From positions 1 to 64,000 of the forward strand of contig JAFGDS010000079.1 in assembly GCA_016931995.1 (NCBI GenBank): a DNA stretch of 64,000 nucleotides, in the 5' to 3' direction. This DNA comes from Pirellulales bacterium (GTDB taxonomy: Bacteria; Planctomycetota; Planctomycetia; Pirellulales; Thermoguttaceae). The notes beneath the pieces were generated by a model that saw only the letters and a program-made list of their open reading frames with translations, had not been told where the DNA came from and did no database searches. The position numbers and the translations under genes were made by a program. This document shows, one piece after another, positions 21,061 through 31,318 of this stretch; the stretch's first letter is position 1, and the number at the start of each line of letters is the position of its first letter.

Positions 21061-22533
21061 GTGGCCGAAGCGCTGGGAATCCACGGAACGTCGCTGGCGC
21101 TTCTGACCGACCTGTACCAGTTGACCATGGCCTTTGGCTATTGGCGGCTTGGGCGAGCGGACCGGGAGGCGGCGTTCCACCTGTTCTTCCGCCGTAATCC
21201 GTTCGGCGGCGGCTACGCCGTCGCGGCGGGGCTGGGGCCGCTCTTGGCGTTCGTCCGGGAATTCCGCTTCCGGCCGGACGACCTGGCCTACCTGGCCACC
21301 TTGCAGGGCAATGACGGGCGGGCGCTGTTCGACCAGGCGTTTCTCGACTATCTGGCCGCCTGGCGGCCGCGGGTGGACGTGGACGCCATGCCGGAGGGAA
21401 CCGTGGCGTTTCCGCAGGAGCCGCTCGTGCGGGTCAAGGGGCCCATCCTCGATTGCCAGCTTCTGGAAACGCCGCTGTTGAATCTGGTGAACTTCCCCAC
21501 GCTCGTGGCCACGAAGGCGGCACGGGTGTGCCGGGCGGCGGGCGATGCGCCGGTGCTCGAATTTGGGTTGCGGCGGGCGCAGGGGATCGACGGGAGCCTG
21601 TCGGCCAGCCGTGCGGCGTACCTGGGGGGCTGCGCGGCCACGTCGAACGTGTTGGCCGGGCGGATGTTCGGAATTCCCGTGCGGGGGACCCACGCCCACA
21701 GTTGGGTCATGTCGTTCGACGACGAGCTGGCGGCCTTCGAGGGCTACGCCGAGGCGATGCCGAACAATTGCGTGTTCCTGGTGGACACGTACGACACGCT
21801 CGACGGAGTGCGCCACGCCATTGCGGTGGGCCAGCGGCTCCGCGAACAAGGCCACAAGATGGTCGGGATACGCCTGGACTCGGGCGATCTGGCCTATTTG
21901 AGCGCGGAAGCCCGGCGGATGCTCGACGCGGCGGGCCTGACCGACGCGATGATCGTCGCCAGCAACGACCTGGACGAGCATTTGATCGCGAGTTTGAAGG
22001 ATCAGGGCTCGGCGATTGGCGTTTGGGGCGTGGGCACGAAGCTGGTCACCGCCTACGACGAGCCGGCCCTGGGCGGCGTGTACAAGCTCGGGGCGATGAA
22101 GTCGGACGACGGCGCGTGGCAGCCGCGGGTGAAGGTGTCCGAGCAGGCGATCAAGACCACGACGCCGGGCGTTTTGCAGGTGCGACGCTACGGCGGACCA
22201 GCCGGGGCCGCGGCGGATATGATCTACAGTGAGCTGGCGCCACCGGTGGGCGAGGCCGTGCTCGTGGATCCGCTCGACCCGACGCGGCGCCGGACAGCCA
22301 AGCCGGACGATCCGTGGGAAGACTTGCTCGTGCCGGTGGTCCGCGGCGGGGAGGTAACCTACGATTCGCCGCCGCTAGCGGCGATCCGCGACCACGCGCG
22401 GCGGCAGTTGGCCCTGTTTCACCCCGGCGTGCTGCGGTTCGACCATCCGCATCAATACCCCGTGGGCCTGGAAAAGGGGCTTTTCGACTTGAAGACCGAT
22501 CTGGTGCTCCGCGCCCGCGGCGCGGCGGAGTGA
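21061..22533 (+). CDS. pncB: Nicotinate phosphoribosyltransferase
   Basis: Converts nicotinate and PRPP to nicotinate mononucleotide, in the Preiss-Handler NAD salvage route. GTG at 21061 gives 490 residues, the normal length. GTG at 21028 is an alternative, and a still longer frame would translate repeat DNA. Family motifs: [32 protein letters not shown], the active-site region [31 protein letters not shown] with the catalytic His, and [10 protein letters not shown]. The next gene on the strand, 274 bases on, is the nicotinamidase that supplies its substrate. Confidence 0.95.
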   Translation: MAEALGIHGTSLALLTDLYQLTMAFGYWRLGRADREAAFHLFFRRNPFGGGYAVAAGLGPLLAFVREFRFRPDDLAYLATLQGNDGRALFDQAFLDYLAAWRPRVDVDAMPEGTVAFPQEPLVRVKGPILDCQLLETPLLNLVNFPTLVATKAARVCRAAGDAPVLEFGLRRAQGIDGSLSASRAAYLGGCAATSNVLAGRMFGIPVRGTHAHSWVMSFDDELAAFEGYAEAMPNNCVFLVDTYDTLDGVRHAIAVGQRLREQGHKMVGIRLDSGDLAYLSAEARRMLDAAGLTDAMIVASNDLDEHLIASLKDQGSAIGVWGVGTKLVTAYDEPALGGVYKLGAMKSDDGAWQPRVKVSEQAIKTTTPGVLQVRRYGGPAGAAADMIYSELAPPVGEAVLVDPLDPTRRRTAKPDDPWEDLLVPVVRGGEVTYDSPPLAAIRDHARRQLALFHPGVLRFDHPHQYPVGLEKGLFDLKTDLVLRARGAAE

Positions 22534-22537
22534 GGCC

Positions 22538-22790
22538 CTTTGGAGTGCGGCGACTCGTCGCCGCTTTCGGTGGAGTGCCACTGGCTCTACCAGTACCCGT
22601 GTGAAAAAGCACTGGCAGAGCCAGTGGCACACTCGGCAAATCCGATGGCACGCGCGCGTCATCCTGAGCGTAGCGAAGGATCCCTTCGGCGTTGCGACAA
22701 CGGAGATGCTTCGCTTCGCTCAGCATGACGGAGAGCTTCGCTCAGCATGACGGGGTGGCCAAAGCGGCGACAAGTCGCGGCACTCCAAAG
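22538..22790. repeat. Cluster of three repeat families between pncB and pncA
   Basis: GGAGTGCGGCGACTCGTCGCC (22538-22575) and its inverted partner (22761-22790) flank two CACTGGC-type hairpins (22575-22632) and a pair of inverted TCATCCTGAGCG units (22658-22752). Confidence 0.8.
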
Positions 22791-22807
22791 GGATGGAGGC
22801 GAGGGAA

Positions 22808-23431
22808 ATGAAGGCGTTGGTGCTGGTGGACATCCAAAACGACTTCCTGCCGGGCGGGGCTCTGGTGGTTCGCCAGGGCGACGAGGTCGTGCCCGTGGCC
22901 AATCGGCTCATGCGGGCGTTCGAGCTGGTCGTGGCCACGAAGGACTGGCACCCGGCCGATCACTTGAGCTTCGCCAGCCAGCACCCCGGCCGGCGCGTGG
23001 GCGACGCGATCGACCTGGAGGGGCTGCCTCAAGTGCTCTGGCCGGACCATTGCGTGGCCGACACGCCCGGGGCCGAACTGGCCGCGGGCCTGGATCGGAC
23101 GCGGATCCACCGCGTCTTCGAGAAGGGAACCGATCGGACGGTGGACAGCTACAGCGGCTTCTTCGACAACGGCCGCCGCCGGGCCACCGGCCTGGACGCC
23201 TACCTGCGCGAGCGCGGCGTGGACGAGGTCTTCGTGATGGGCCTGGCCACGGATTACTGCGTGAAATTCACCGTGCTGGACGCGGTCGGGCTGGACTTGG
23301 CCACGCACGTGGTGCTCGACGGCTGCCGCGGCGTGGAGCTGAGGCCGGGCGACGTGGAGCGGGCCGTGGAGGAGATGCTTGCCGCGGGGGCGAGCGTCGT
23401 CCAGAGCGCGGCGGCTGGTGGCACGCTCTGA
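22808..23431 (+). CDS. pncA: Nicotinamidase
   Basis: Hydrolyses nicotinamide to nicotinate and ammonia. The 207-residue cysteine hydrolase of the isochorismatase fold has catalytic Asp in LVDIQNDFLPGGAL, the metal-binding D-W-H-P (TKDWHPADHLSF), Lys in FEKGTDR, and the nucleophile in GLATDYCVKFTVLDA. ATG at 22808 is chosen for its position and the GAGG upstream; ATG 22793 is possible but touches repeat DNA. It pairs functionally with pncB. Confidence 0.94.
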   Translation: MKALVLVDIQNDFLPGGALVVRQGDEVVPVANRLMRAFELVVATKDWHPADHLSFASQHPGRRVGDAIDLEGLPQVLWPDHCVADTPGAELAAGLDRTRIHRVFEKGTDRTVDSYSGFFDNGRRRATGLDAYLRERGVDEVFVMGLATDYCVKFTVLDAVGLDLATHVVLDGCRGVELRPGDVERAVEEMLAAGASVVQSAAAGGTL

Positions 23432-23460
23432 GCGTAGCGAAGGGCGTGGTGTTTCACCTG

Positions 23461-23625
23461 TGTGCCACTGGCTTTGCCAGTGCCCTGAGGAGGACGCACA
23501 CGGGCCGCACTGGCGGAGCCAATGGCACACGTTGTTGAGAGCGTACCACCCCATTGCCGCAATTGAGAGCGCTCCGTCCAATCCCCCTCACCCCCGGCCC
23601 CTCTCCCGCTCGGCGGGAGAGGGGA
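23461..23625. repeat. Repeat cluster after pncA
   Basis: Two CACTGGC-type hairpins (23461-23530) and one perfect CCCCTCTCCCGC / GCGGGAGAGGGG hairpin with flanking CCCTCACCCCCGG (23583-23625). Confidence 0.8.
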
Positions 23626-23635
23626 GACGTGGGAC

Positions 23636-24574
23636 TCAACCCGCCTCGGTCAGGTACTCCGCCAACGCTTCCTCCCAGCCGGGCATGGGGGGCGCACTGG
23701 GGAGGGCGTGGTACTTGGCGGTGTCGAGAACGCTGTAGAGCGGGCGGGGCGCGGGGGTGACGTATTGGGTGGTCGGGATGGGCTGGAGGTTCACGCGGAG
23801 GCCGGCCAGGCGGAAGATCTCGCGGGCGAACTCGTACCACGTGGTCGCGCCGCGGTCGACGACGTGGTACGTGCCCCAGGCGGTCGTGCCGGCCAGGTAG
23901 CGGATCGCCCGGGCGACGTGGCGGACGTAGCTGGGCGTGCAGTGCTGATCGGCCACCACGCGCAGCGGCTCCGTGCCGCGTGCCCGCCGGAGCATGGTGG
24001 CGACGAAGTGATTGTCGCCCCGCCCGTAGAGGCCGCACGTTCGCACGATGAAGTGTTTTTCCCAACCGGCCGCGCGGCGCTCGCCGGCCAGTTTGGTCCA
24101 GCCGTAGACGTTCACCGGGCTGGGCGGGTCGGTCTCGCGATAGGGCGCGTCGCGCCGCGGGTCGCCGCCGAAGACGTAGTCGGTGCTCACGTGGACCAGC
24201 GGGCAGTCCAAGGCGCGGCACACGTCGGCCAGGTTTTCCACGCCGAGCGCGTTGACGGCCATGGCCGCGTCGGACTCGGTCTCGGCCGCGTCCACCTGGG
24301 TGAAGGCGGCCGCGTTGACGATGAGGTCCGGCTCGCTATCCGTCAGCCGCAGGACCACTTCGGCGCGATCGGTCAGGTCGAAGTCGGGCAGGTCGAGGGC
24401 GACGACTTCGGGGGGGTTTGCGTCATGGGGCGTGAAGGGGACAGTCCCATTTTCGCTTGGACGAAAATCGGGACAGTCCCCGGCGCGAAAATCGGGACAA
24501 TCCCCGTGCTGGCGGAAGAGTTCGACGAGTTCGGCGCCGAGTTGGCCGCGGGCGCCGACGACGGCGACTTTCAT
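23636..24574 (-). CDS. rfbD: dTDP-4-dehydrorhamnose reductase with repeat-derived insertion
   Basis: Last step of dTDP-L-rhamnose synthesis, NAD(P)H-dependent. The 312-residue SDR-fold protein begins MKVAVVGARGQLGAELVELF. Catalytic features are STDYVFGG and the YGWTKLAGE motif (Tyr and Lys of Y-x-x-x-K), and the substrate region is DQHCTPSY. Between the first helix and the second strand (about residues 24-52), an in-frame insert reads GDCPDFRAGDCPDFR and ENGTVPF. It is encoded by dispersed repeat DNA at 24437-24505 and has no counterpart in normal RfbD. The ATG overlaps the rfbB stop (ATGA). Whether the enzyme folds with this loop is uncertain, but the frame is intact. Confidence 0.9.
   Translation of the reverse strand: MKVAVVGARGQLGAELVELFRQHGDCPDFRAGDCPDFRPSENGTVPFTPHDANPPEVVALDLPDFDLTDRAEVVLRLTDSEPDLIVNAAAFTQVDAAETESDAAMAVNALGVENLADVCRALDCPLVHVSTDYVFGGDPRRDAPYRETDPPSPVNVYGWTKLAGERRAAGWEKHFIVRTCGLYGRGDNHFVATMLRRARGTEPLRVVADQHCTPSYVRHVARAIRYLAGTTAWGTYHVVDRGATTWYEFAREIFRLAGLRVNLQPIPTTQYVTPAPRPLYSVLDTAKYHALPSAPPMPGWEEALAEYLTEAG
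24437..24505. repeat. GGGACAGTCCC repeat copies inside rfbD
   Basis: Three tandem or inverted units of the GGGGACAGTCCCATTTTCGC family sit in the coding sequence and keep the frame. Confidence 0.9.
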
Positions 24575-25638
24575 GGGGTTCTCCCAAGGCCCAGACGCCG
24601 GCCGCGGTATTCGCCCGAGAGGATCCGCGCGACCCAATCGGCATGGTCCAGATACCACTGGACGGTTTGGTCCAAACCGACCTCGAAATCCACGGTCGGC
24701 CGCCAGCCCAGCTCGCGGCGTAGCTTCGTCGCGTCGACGGCGTAGCGGCGGTCGTGGCCGGGCCGGTCGGGCACGAACTCGATGAGCGACTCGCACGGCG
24801 CGAGGGCAAACCCGGGGCACAGCCGGTCGATCGCGCGGCACACCGCGCGGACGACGTCGAGATTGGTCCGCTGGCAGTCGCCGCCGATGACGAATTCGCT
24901 GCCGGGAGCGGCGCGCTCGAGAATCATGCGGATTGCCCGGCAGTGGTCCTCGACGAAGATCCAGTCGCGGACGTGCCGTCCATCGCCATAGACGGGCAGG
25001 GGCTTGCCGGCCAGGGCATGGAGAATCGCCAGCGGAATCAGCTTCTCGGGGAACTGATACGGTCCGTAGTTGTTCGAGCAGTTGGTCAGCAGGACCGGGA
25101 GGCCGTAGGTGCGGAAATACGCCCGGACGAAGTGGTCGGCGGCCGCTTTCGAGGCGGCGTAGGGCGAATGGGGCCGGTAGGGGCTCGTTTCGGTGAACCG
25201 GCCGTCGGCGGAGTCGAGCGAGCCAAAAACCTCGTCGGTCGAGACGTGCAGGAAGCGGAACCGCTCGCGCCGGGGCGGGGCGAGGTTGGTCCAATAGTGC
25301 CACGCGGCTTCGAGCAGTTGGAACGTGCCCAGCACGTTGGTCTGGACGAACGGCGCCGGCGCGTCGATCGACCGATCGACGTGCGACTCGGCGGCGAAGT
25401 GGACGATCGCCTCGGGCTGGTGCTCGGCCAAGAGCCGGCCCACGAGGGGCCCGTCCACGATGTCGCCCTGGATGAAGACGTGGTCGGGGTCGCCGGCCGC
25501 GTTGGCCAGGGAGTCGAGGTTGCCGGCGTAGGTGAGCTTGTCGAGGTTGACCACCCGCGCGAAGCGGTCGGCCAGGCACTGCCTGACGAAACAGCTTCCG
25601 ATGAACCCGGCGCCGCCGGTGACGAGAATGGTCGGCAT
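24571..25638 (-). CDS. rfbB: dTDP-glucose 4,6-dehydratase
   Basis: Converts dTDP-glucose to dTDP-4-keto-6-deoxyglucose. The 355-residue SDR protein has a Rossmann GGAGFIGSCF, LDKLTYAGNLDSL, HFAAESHVDRSI, the STDEVFG active site, YAASKAAADH (Tyr and Lys) and SNNYGPYQFPEKLIPL. The start at 25638 gives MPTILVTGG; the longer frame lacks homology. It is translationally coupled to rfbD by a 4-base overlap. rfbA and rfbC are not in the window. Confidence 0.97.
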   Translation of the reverse strand: MPTILVTGGAGFIGSCFVRQCLADRFARVVNLDKLTYAGNLDSLANAAGDPDHVFIQGDIVDGPLVGRLLAEHQPEAIVHFAAESHVDRSIDAPAPFVQTNVLGTFQLLEAAWHYWTNLAPPRRERFRFLHVSTDEVFGSLDSADGRFTETSPYRPHSPYAASKAAADHFVRAYFRTYGLPVLLTNCSNNYGPYQFPEKLIPLAILHALAGKPLPVYGDGRHVRDWIFVEDHCRAIRMILERAAPGSEFVIGGDCQRTNLDVVRAVCRAIDRLCPGFALAPCESLIEFVPDRPGHDRRYAVDATKLRRELGWRPTVDFEVGLDQTVQWYLDHADWVARILSGEYRGRRLGLGRTP

Positions 25639-25678
25639 GACTTGGGATCCAGGCGGTCGGCGGTTGAGGCGGGCACCC

Positions 25679-25741
25679 TGTGGCACAGCCGCCCTCGGCT
25701 GTGCAAACGGCCCAGCACAGCCGAGGGTGGCTGTGTCACAA
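25679..25741. repeat. Inverted pair of ACAGCCGCCCTCGGCTGTG repeats
   Basis: Two palindromic units in opposite orientation lie upstream of rfbB. Related tandem units lie at 28733-28802. Confidence 0.75.
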
Positions 25742-25803
25742 AGGGACCGTCACCTCATCCGTTCCATCACGCGTTACACAGGGCCCAGTATAGCGGTTGT
25801 GGG

Positions 25804-26292
25804 CTAGCGGGTCTTCAGGAGGCGGCGTTCGAGGGGGCGTTTGAGGCGGGTGAACCAGGGTTCTTGCTCGGGGTGGATGGGCTCGACGAGGATGGTGAAC
25901 AGCCCGGCCAGGCGGCCCGCCACGACGTCGGCAAAAAGCTGGTCGCCCACCATGGCGGTATGTGTCGGATCGAGAGCGAGTTTGCGGATCGCCCTGCGGC
26001 AGCCACGGGGCAGGGGTTTGAGCGATTGGGCCACGTGGGGCAAGTCCAACGACTTGGCAAGCCGCCGGATCCGCGGCCCCCGGCCGTTGGAAACAAGACA
26101 AAGGGCAATTCCGGCTTGGCGAAGCCGGGCGAGCCACGCGGCCACCTCGTCGGAGATCGAGGGCGATCGGTAGGCTTTGAGCGTGCAATCCACGTCCAGA
26201 AGCAGCGCGGTCAAACCGAACTCCGCCAGTCGCTCCGGCGAGAGCTCGAGGACCGACGCGACGCGCAAGTCTGGCAGGATCCAGCGGAACAT
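25804..26292 (-). CDS. YqeG-family HAD IIIA-type phosphatase
   Basis: A 162-residue haloacid-dehalogenase-superfamily protein started at ATG 26292. Motif I is LLLDVDCTLKAY (DxD, with Cys in place of the usual Asn), motif II is LVSNGRGPR, and motif III is AMVGDQLFADVVAGRLAG. The length fits the YqeG family (about 170), whose members act on small phosphates and include mitochondrial phosphatidylglycerophosphatase relatives. The substrate cannot be decided here. It is transcribed away from galU, across a repeat-rich gap. Confidence 0.88.
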   Translation of the reverse strand: MFRWILPDLRVASVLELSPERLAEFGLTALLLDVDCTLKAYRSPSISDEVAAWLARLRQAGIALCLVSNGRGPRIRRLAKSLDLPHVAQSLKPLPRGCRRAIRKLALDPTHTAMVGDQLFADVVAGRLAGLFTILVEPIHPEQEPWFTRLKRPLERRLLKTR

Positions 26293-26805
26293 GGGGAAAG
26301 ATGCACGAGAGTTGGGTGATCCGGGAGAACGAAATGTCGTGTGCCACGGGCTCCGCCAGTGCGTCGAACGCAGGCATCGCCAAAGCACTGGCGAAGCCAG
26401 TGGCACGCAAAATACCCCCCCTGTGGTGTTATATTGCGGTCTGGTCCAGTTGTTCCGAGCCCCGTAAGTGTCTTTCGTCCGTCGCTTTGGCCCCCTATAC
26501 TTGCGAGGCGGTCGAGGGGATTCTAGGGGCACGAGACAGCGGAATCCCCCCTTTGGCGGGTCCATCCAAAGCCGAGTGTCCCTGGTTTGGCCAGTGTGAT
26601 GGAGACTCCTGACTCTGCCAGGGCGATGGACGAGTGCCACTGGCTCTGCCAGTGTGATGGACGAGTGCCACTGGCTCTGCCAGTGTGTGGAGTCGTCGCT
26701 AGGGCACTGGCGAAGCAGTGGCACGCGGCGGGTAGTGCGAATCCGCAAGCGGCTTGGGTGGTGGATTGAAGACGCTCGTGGCGTGAACGAAGGAAGGACG
26801 CGACG
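26293..26805. repeat. 513-base intergenic region dominated by CACTGGC hairpin repeats
   Basis: An inverted pair of hairpin units lies at 26340-26408. A run of three to four GTGCCACTGGCTCTGCCAGTGTG units and one inverted copy lies at 26630-26725, with direct repeats of GATGGACGAGTGCCACTGGC at about 22-28 base spacing. Between them (26410-26625) I see nothing. The galU promoter must lie here but is not evident. Confidence 0.75.
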
Positions 26806-27714
26806 ATGACGGTGCAGATGGCGGTGGTGCCGGTGGCGGGACGGGGAACGCGGCTGTTGCCGTTGGCCAAGAGCCAGCCGAAGGAGATGCTGCCGGTTGG
26901 GCGCAAGCCGGTCGTGCAGTACGTCGTCGAGGAGTTGGCCCGCTGCGGCGTGAGCCGGCTCTTGTTCGTCACCGGGCCAGGCAAGACGGCCATCGAAAAC
27001 CATTTCGACATCGACGCCGAGTTGATTGCCCATCTGCGCGAGACGGGCAAGGAAGAGCTGCTCGAGGAGCTGGCCTTTGAGCGGGCGGACATCGAGTATT
27101 TCTACACGCGGCAGCGGCGGCAGCTTGGGCTGGGCCACGCCGTGCTCTGCGCCAAGGCGGTGGTGGGACGGGAGCCGTTCGTGGTGGCGTTGGGCGATTC
27201 GATGATCGGGCTGCACGCCCAAAGCCGCGTCGTCCGCGTGATGATCGACCAGTTCGAGGAGACCGGCGCGGACGCCGTGGTCGCCCTGGAGGAAGTCCCG
27301 CTGGAAGACGTGGTCCGCTACGGGATCGCCGTGCCGCGGGACGGGGCGGCCGAGGTCTTCGAGCTGGCCGATCTGATCGAGAAGCCGGCGATGGGCGAGG
27401 TGCCCAGCACGTTGGCCGTGGCCGCGCGGTACGTTTTCAGCCCGCGGATCTTCGATTGTCTCGCGCGGACCGCGCCGGGCAAGAACGGCGAGATCCAGCT
27501 TACCGACGCGATCCGGATGCTCATCCAGCAGGGGCGCAAGGTGTTGGGCGTGCGATTGAGCGCGGAGCAGCGGCGGTTCGACATCGGCAACTTCCAGAGC
27601 TATTTCGAGGCGTTCGTCGATTTCGCCCTGGCGGATCCGCAATGCGGCCGCGCGCTGCGCGAGCATCTGCGCGAGTGGTTGGCCGCCACCGAGGAGGCCC
27701 CGCCGTGCTCCTGA
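26806..27714 (+). CDS. galU: UTP-sugar-1-phosphate uridylyltransferase (GalU type)
   Basis: A 302-residue nucleotidyltransferase transferring UMP to glucose-1-phosphate or a related sugar-1-phosphate. Motifs: VVPVAGRGTRLLPLAKSQPK (G-x-G-T-R), EMLPVGRKPVVQYVVEEL, FVTGPGKTAIENHFD, LGLGHAVLCAK and FVVALGDSMIG (usual GalU has GDD or GDV here). Start ATG 26806 follows GAAGGAAGG. It overlaps the following GHMP kinase by ten bases, so the pair probably makes and activates one sugar-1-phosphate. The exact sugar may therefore be uronic acid rather than glucose. Confidence 0.9.
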   Translation: MTVQMAVVPVAGRGTRLLPLAKSQPKEMLPVGRKPVVQYVVEELARCGVSRLLFVTGPGKTAIENHFDIDAELIAHLRETGKEELLEELAFERADIEYFYTRQRRQLGLGHAVLCAKAVVGREPFVVALGDSMIGLHAQSRVVRVMIDQFEETGADAVVALEEVPLEDVVRYGIAVPRDGAAEVFELADLIEKPAMGEVPSTLAVAARYVFSPRIFDCLARTAPGKNGEIQLTDAIRMLIQQGRKVLGVRLSAEQRRFDIGNFQSYFEAFVDFALADPQCGRALREHLREWLAATEEAPPCS

Positions 27715-28715
27715 TACGCAAAAGGGCTTACGCCCGGGCCGGACTGGTGGGCAATCCGTCGGACGGGTACTTCGGCAAGACGATCGCCCTGATCGTGCGC
27801 AACTTCCACGCCGAGGTGACGCTCTACGAGTGGGACCAGGTGGAGTTGGTCTGGGGCGAGAACGACCAGGTGCGGTTCCGATCGGTGGACGACCTGGTGC
27901 ACGACGTGCGGCTGCACGGCTACTACGGCGGCATTCGGCTGGTCAGGGCGACGATCAAGAAGTTCGTCGAGTATTGCCGCGGCCGGGGCATTCCGCTGCG
28001 CGAGCAGCCGTTTTCGATCCGCTATCAGACGAGCATTCCGCGGTTGGTGGGCCTAGCCGGCTCCAGCGCGATCATCGTGGCGACGCTCCGCTGCCTGATG
28101 GAGTTCTACGACATCGTGATTTCGAAGGAGGTGCAACCGTCGTTCATTTTGTCGGTCGAGACGGAGGAGCTGGGCATCGCGGCGGGTCTTCAGGACCGCG
28201 TGGTGCAGGTGTACGAGGGCGTGGTGTACATGGATTTCGCCCGGGAGAGAATGCGATCGATCGGCGGCTTCTCCTGCGGCGTGTACGAGCCCTTGGACCC
28301 GGGGCTGTTGCCTCCGCTTTACGTGGCCTACAACGCCCAGGTGAGCAACCCGACGGAGGCGATCCACAACGATCTGCGGGCGCGGTTCAACCAGGGCGAG
28401 CCGAAGGTGCTCGAGGCGATGGCGCGGCTGGGGGCGCTGACCGAGGCCGCGCGCGAGGCGCTCGCGTCGGGCCACCCGGAGCGGCTGGGGCCCTTGATGG
28501 ACGAGAACTTCAACATCCGGCGTTCGATCCTGCGGCTGCCGACGGGTCAGGTGGACATGGTCGAGCGGGCGCGCCGGGCCGGGGCCACGGCGAAGTTTTC
28601 CGGCTCCGGCGGCGCGATCGTCGGCACGTACCCGGACGCGGCCACGCTGGAGCGCCTCCGTGCGGAGCTCGAGCCGGTCGGGTGTAGGGTGATCGAGCCG
28701 AAGGTGGTTGGGTGA
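27705..28715 (+). CDS. GHMP kinase, glucuronokinase-like
   Basis: A 336-residue GHMP-superfamily kinase. GTG at 27705 is supported by GAGGAGG upstream and the 10-base overlap with galU. The N-terminus RAGLVGNPSDGYFGKTIALIV resembles plant glucuronokinase. The ATP-binding motif 2 is LVGLAGSSAIIVATL, and motif 3 is AKFSGSGGAIVG. The family makes a sugar-1-phosphate from the free sugar. With a UTP-dependent uridylyltransferase directly upstream, a salvage route from glucuronate (or a related sugar) to the UDP-sugar is the best inference. L-fucokinase or other GHMP sugar kinases are alternatives. Confidence 0.78.
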   Translation: MLLIRKRAYARAGLVGNPSDGYFGKTIALIVRNFHAEVTLYEWDQVELVWGENDQVRFRSVDDLVHDVRLHGYYGGIRLVRATIKKFVEYCRGRGIPLREQPFSIRYQTSIPRLVGLAGSSAIIVATLRCLMEFYDIVISKEVQPSFILSVETEELGIAAGLQDRVVQVYEGVVYMDFARERMRSIGGFSCGVYEPLDPGLLPPLYVAYNAQVSNPTEAIHNDLRARFNQGEPKVLEAMARLGALTEAAREALASGHPERLGPLMDENFNIRRSILRLPTGQVDMVERARRAGATAKFSGSGGAIVGTYPDAATLERLRAELEPVGCRVIEPKVVG

Positions 28716-29789
<1,074 letters not shown>

Positions 29790-30067
29790 GACGTGGAAGG
29801 AAACGGAAGGAACCGCGAATGCACGCGAAGGAACACGAATGATTGAGGGATTAAGAAACCGCAGATGAACGCGGATGAACGCAGATACGCGCGGACAGAT
29901 TAAGAACTTGTGTCAATACGTCTTCCAGCAAGTCGTTGCGACAGCATCGACGAGCTGTTCGCGGCTTTGCAACGGAATGCTTCGCGTTAATTCGCGTCTA
30001 TTCGCGGTTCCCTTTCTCTTCGCTCACTATCTGCGTTCATCTGTGTTCATCTGTGGTTTCATCCCCC
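29790..30067. repeat. Intergenic region with GATGAACGCGGATGAACGC repeats
   Basis: Copies of the CCGCAGATGAACGCGG family lie at 29858-29887 and, inverted, at 30022-30060. Nothing else is recognised. Confidence 0.7.
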
Positions 30068-30994
30068 TTACCGTGAACGGAACGCGTGGTCCAGCCGGGC
30101 GCGGTTGGCCAGGTCGCGGACGGTCCAGCGGTATTGGCGGCAGCCGATGAGACGCTCCGGGCGGTGGAAGTACCGGGCAAGCTCGTCCAGGTCCACTTGC
30201 TCGATCAGACTGCCTTCGGGGCGATTCGCTTTCGCCGAGACCAGAAGCACGTTGTAACGCCCTCGGTCCGGAAGAACGACCGAAAACGTCCCCTGCCGAT
30301 CCGCGCGGGCGTAAACCCCGCCCAACTCGCGGATCCGCGCCACGGCGGGTAGATCGCTCGGCGGCGCGGGAGCGTCGGGCCCCAGACCAGCAGTGGAGAT
30401 CTTCACGTCGGGCCGGCGGGTCTGCGGAAGGAAGACGACCACGGCGCCCCAATCGTCCGTGGCATGGCCGCCGGCGTCGCGGGCGGTGAGCTTGCCCTCG
30501 ACGAGAACGGGTTGCCGGGCGGAGTCGCGATGGTTGGCGACCAGGTCGACCGAGGCGTCGAACCGGCCCATGAAGTAGCCGGCCAACAGGCCCACCAGAC
30601 CGACCGCCGCGATCAAGCCGGCCTGCAGGTAGAGCGTGCGGCGTCGGAGGAGGAGCCACTCGGGGCCGATGGGGGTACCCGTGAAGGGAGTGTCGGTGAA
30701 GGGGACAGTCCCATTTTCGCTTAGACGAAAATTGGGACAGTCCCCAGGGCGGGGACGCGAAGGGGCGTCCAGAAGCGGCGGGATCTCGTCGTAGACCATG
30801 ATGGTCTCCGGCTCGGCCGCGTCGTCCTCGGGCGTGGGCAAAGGCGGCGGCACAGCGCCGGCCCCTGGCGGCGCCGCGGGCGGGGGCACGATCTGCTCCT
30901 GGCCGCACTTGGGACAGGCCACCTGCGTGCCGGCCTTCCGCCGACCAATCGCCAGGGTCTTGCCGCACCGGAGGCAGCAGAAGCGGATGGGCAT
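30068..30994 (-). CDS. Zinc-ribbon, single-pass membrane protein with repeat-derived linker
   Basis: A 308-residue product. The N-terminal zinc ribbon has Cys7-x2-Cys10 and Cys27-x2-Cys30 (FCCLRCGKTLAIG, VACPKCGQEQ), of the MJ0042 or planctomycete type. A Pro-rich linker follows, then a membrane helix at about 122-143 (YLQAGLIAAVGLVGLLAGYF) and an extracytoplasmic beta domain resembling a carboxypeptidase-regulatory (CNA_B-like) fold (ARADRQGTFSVVLPDRGRYN). Residues 83-108 (GDCPNFRLSENGTVPF) are read from a dispersed repeat at 30701-30745. Its start is two bases after the stop of the next upstream gene, so they form an operon. Function unknown. Confidence 0.8.
   Translation of the reverse strand: MPIRFCCLRCGKTLAIGRRKAGTQVACPKCGQEQIVPPPAAPPGAGAVPPPLPTPEDDAAEPETIMVYDEIPPLLDAPSRPRPGDCPNFRLSENGTVPFTDTPFTGTPIGPEWLLLRRRTLYLQAGLIAAVGLVGLLAGYFMGRFDASVDLVANHRDSARQPVLVEGKLTARDAGGHATDDWGAVVVFLPQTRRPDVKISTAGLGPDAPAPPSDLPAVARIRELGGVYARADRQGTFSVVLPDRGRYNVLLVSAKANRPEGSLIEQVDLDELARYFHRPERLIGCRQYRWTVRDLANRARLDHAFRSR
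30701..30745. repeat. GGGACAGTCCC inverted repeat inside the zinc-ribbon gene
   Basis: GGGGACAGTCCCATTTTCGC followed by its near-perfect inverse. It is translated in frame as GDCPNFRLSENGTVPF. Confidence 0.9.
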
Positions 30995-30996
30995 GG

Positions 30997-31251
30997 CTAC
31001 GGCTCGTCGCGGGGCGGATCGCCGTCGGCCAACGCGTTGACGCCCAGGGCCAAAACGAGACACACCAGATCGGCCAGCCAGAGGAGCCCCACGCCCAGGG
31101 CGACCGAATCGAGCACCTGCCGCCCCACCGCGTCGCCCAGCGCCCCGACCACGCGCCCGGCCACCAGGAGCACTGCGAGACACACCGCCAGGACCAGCGC
31201 GACCGCGACCAAGGGCGTGAGCACGCGGCGCGAGACGGGCTTACGGTCCAT
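30997..31251 (-). CDS. Small two-helix membrane protein
   Basis: An 84-residue product started at ATG 31251 (MDRKPVSRRVLTPLV). Two hydrophobic helices are visible (LTPLVAVALVLAVCLAVLLVA and LLWLADLVCLVLALGV). It is immediately followed by the zinc-ribbon gene, suggesting a shared transcript and perhaps a complex. No family recognised. Confidence 0.7.
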   Translation of the reverse strand: MDRKPVSRRVLTPLVAVALVLAVCLAVLLVAGRVVGALGDAVGRQVLDSVALGVGLLWLADLVCLVLALGVNALADGDPPRDEP

Positions 31252-31318
31252 GGCGTCTTCTCCAACTTCCCCAATTTTGCCCGCCCCAGTACTCGGCGTC
31301 AATGGGCCCAAACGTCCT

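Noticed and set aside
24575-25579. Long N-terminal extension of rfbD to 25579
   Set aside because: Would overlap rfbB in another frame for 1 kb; MKVAVVGARGQ at 24574 is the family start.
26630-26725. CRISPR-like array of GTGCCACTGGC units
   Set aside because: Units are palindromic, irregularly spaced, with no unique spacers and no cas genes; a dispersed repeat.
26293-27666. Long extension of the YqeG-like gene to 27666
   Set aside because: Antisense to galU and repeat DNA; MFRWILPDL at 26292 fits the family.
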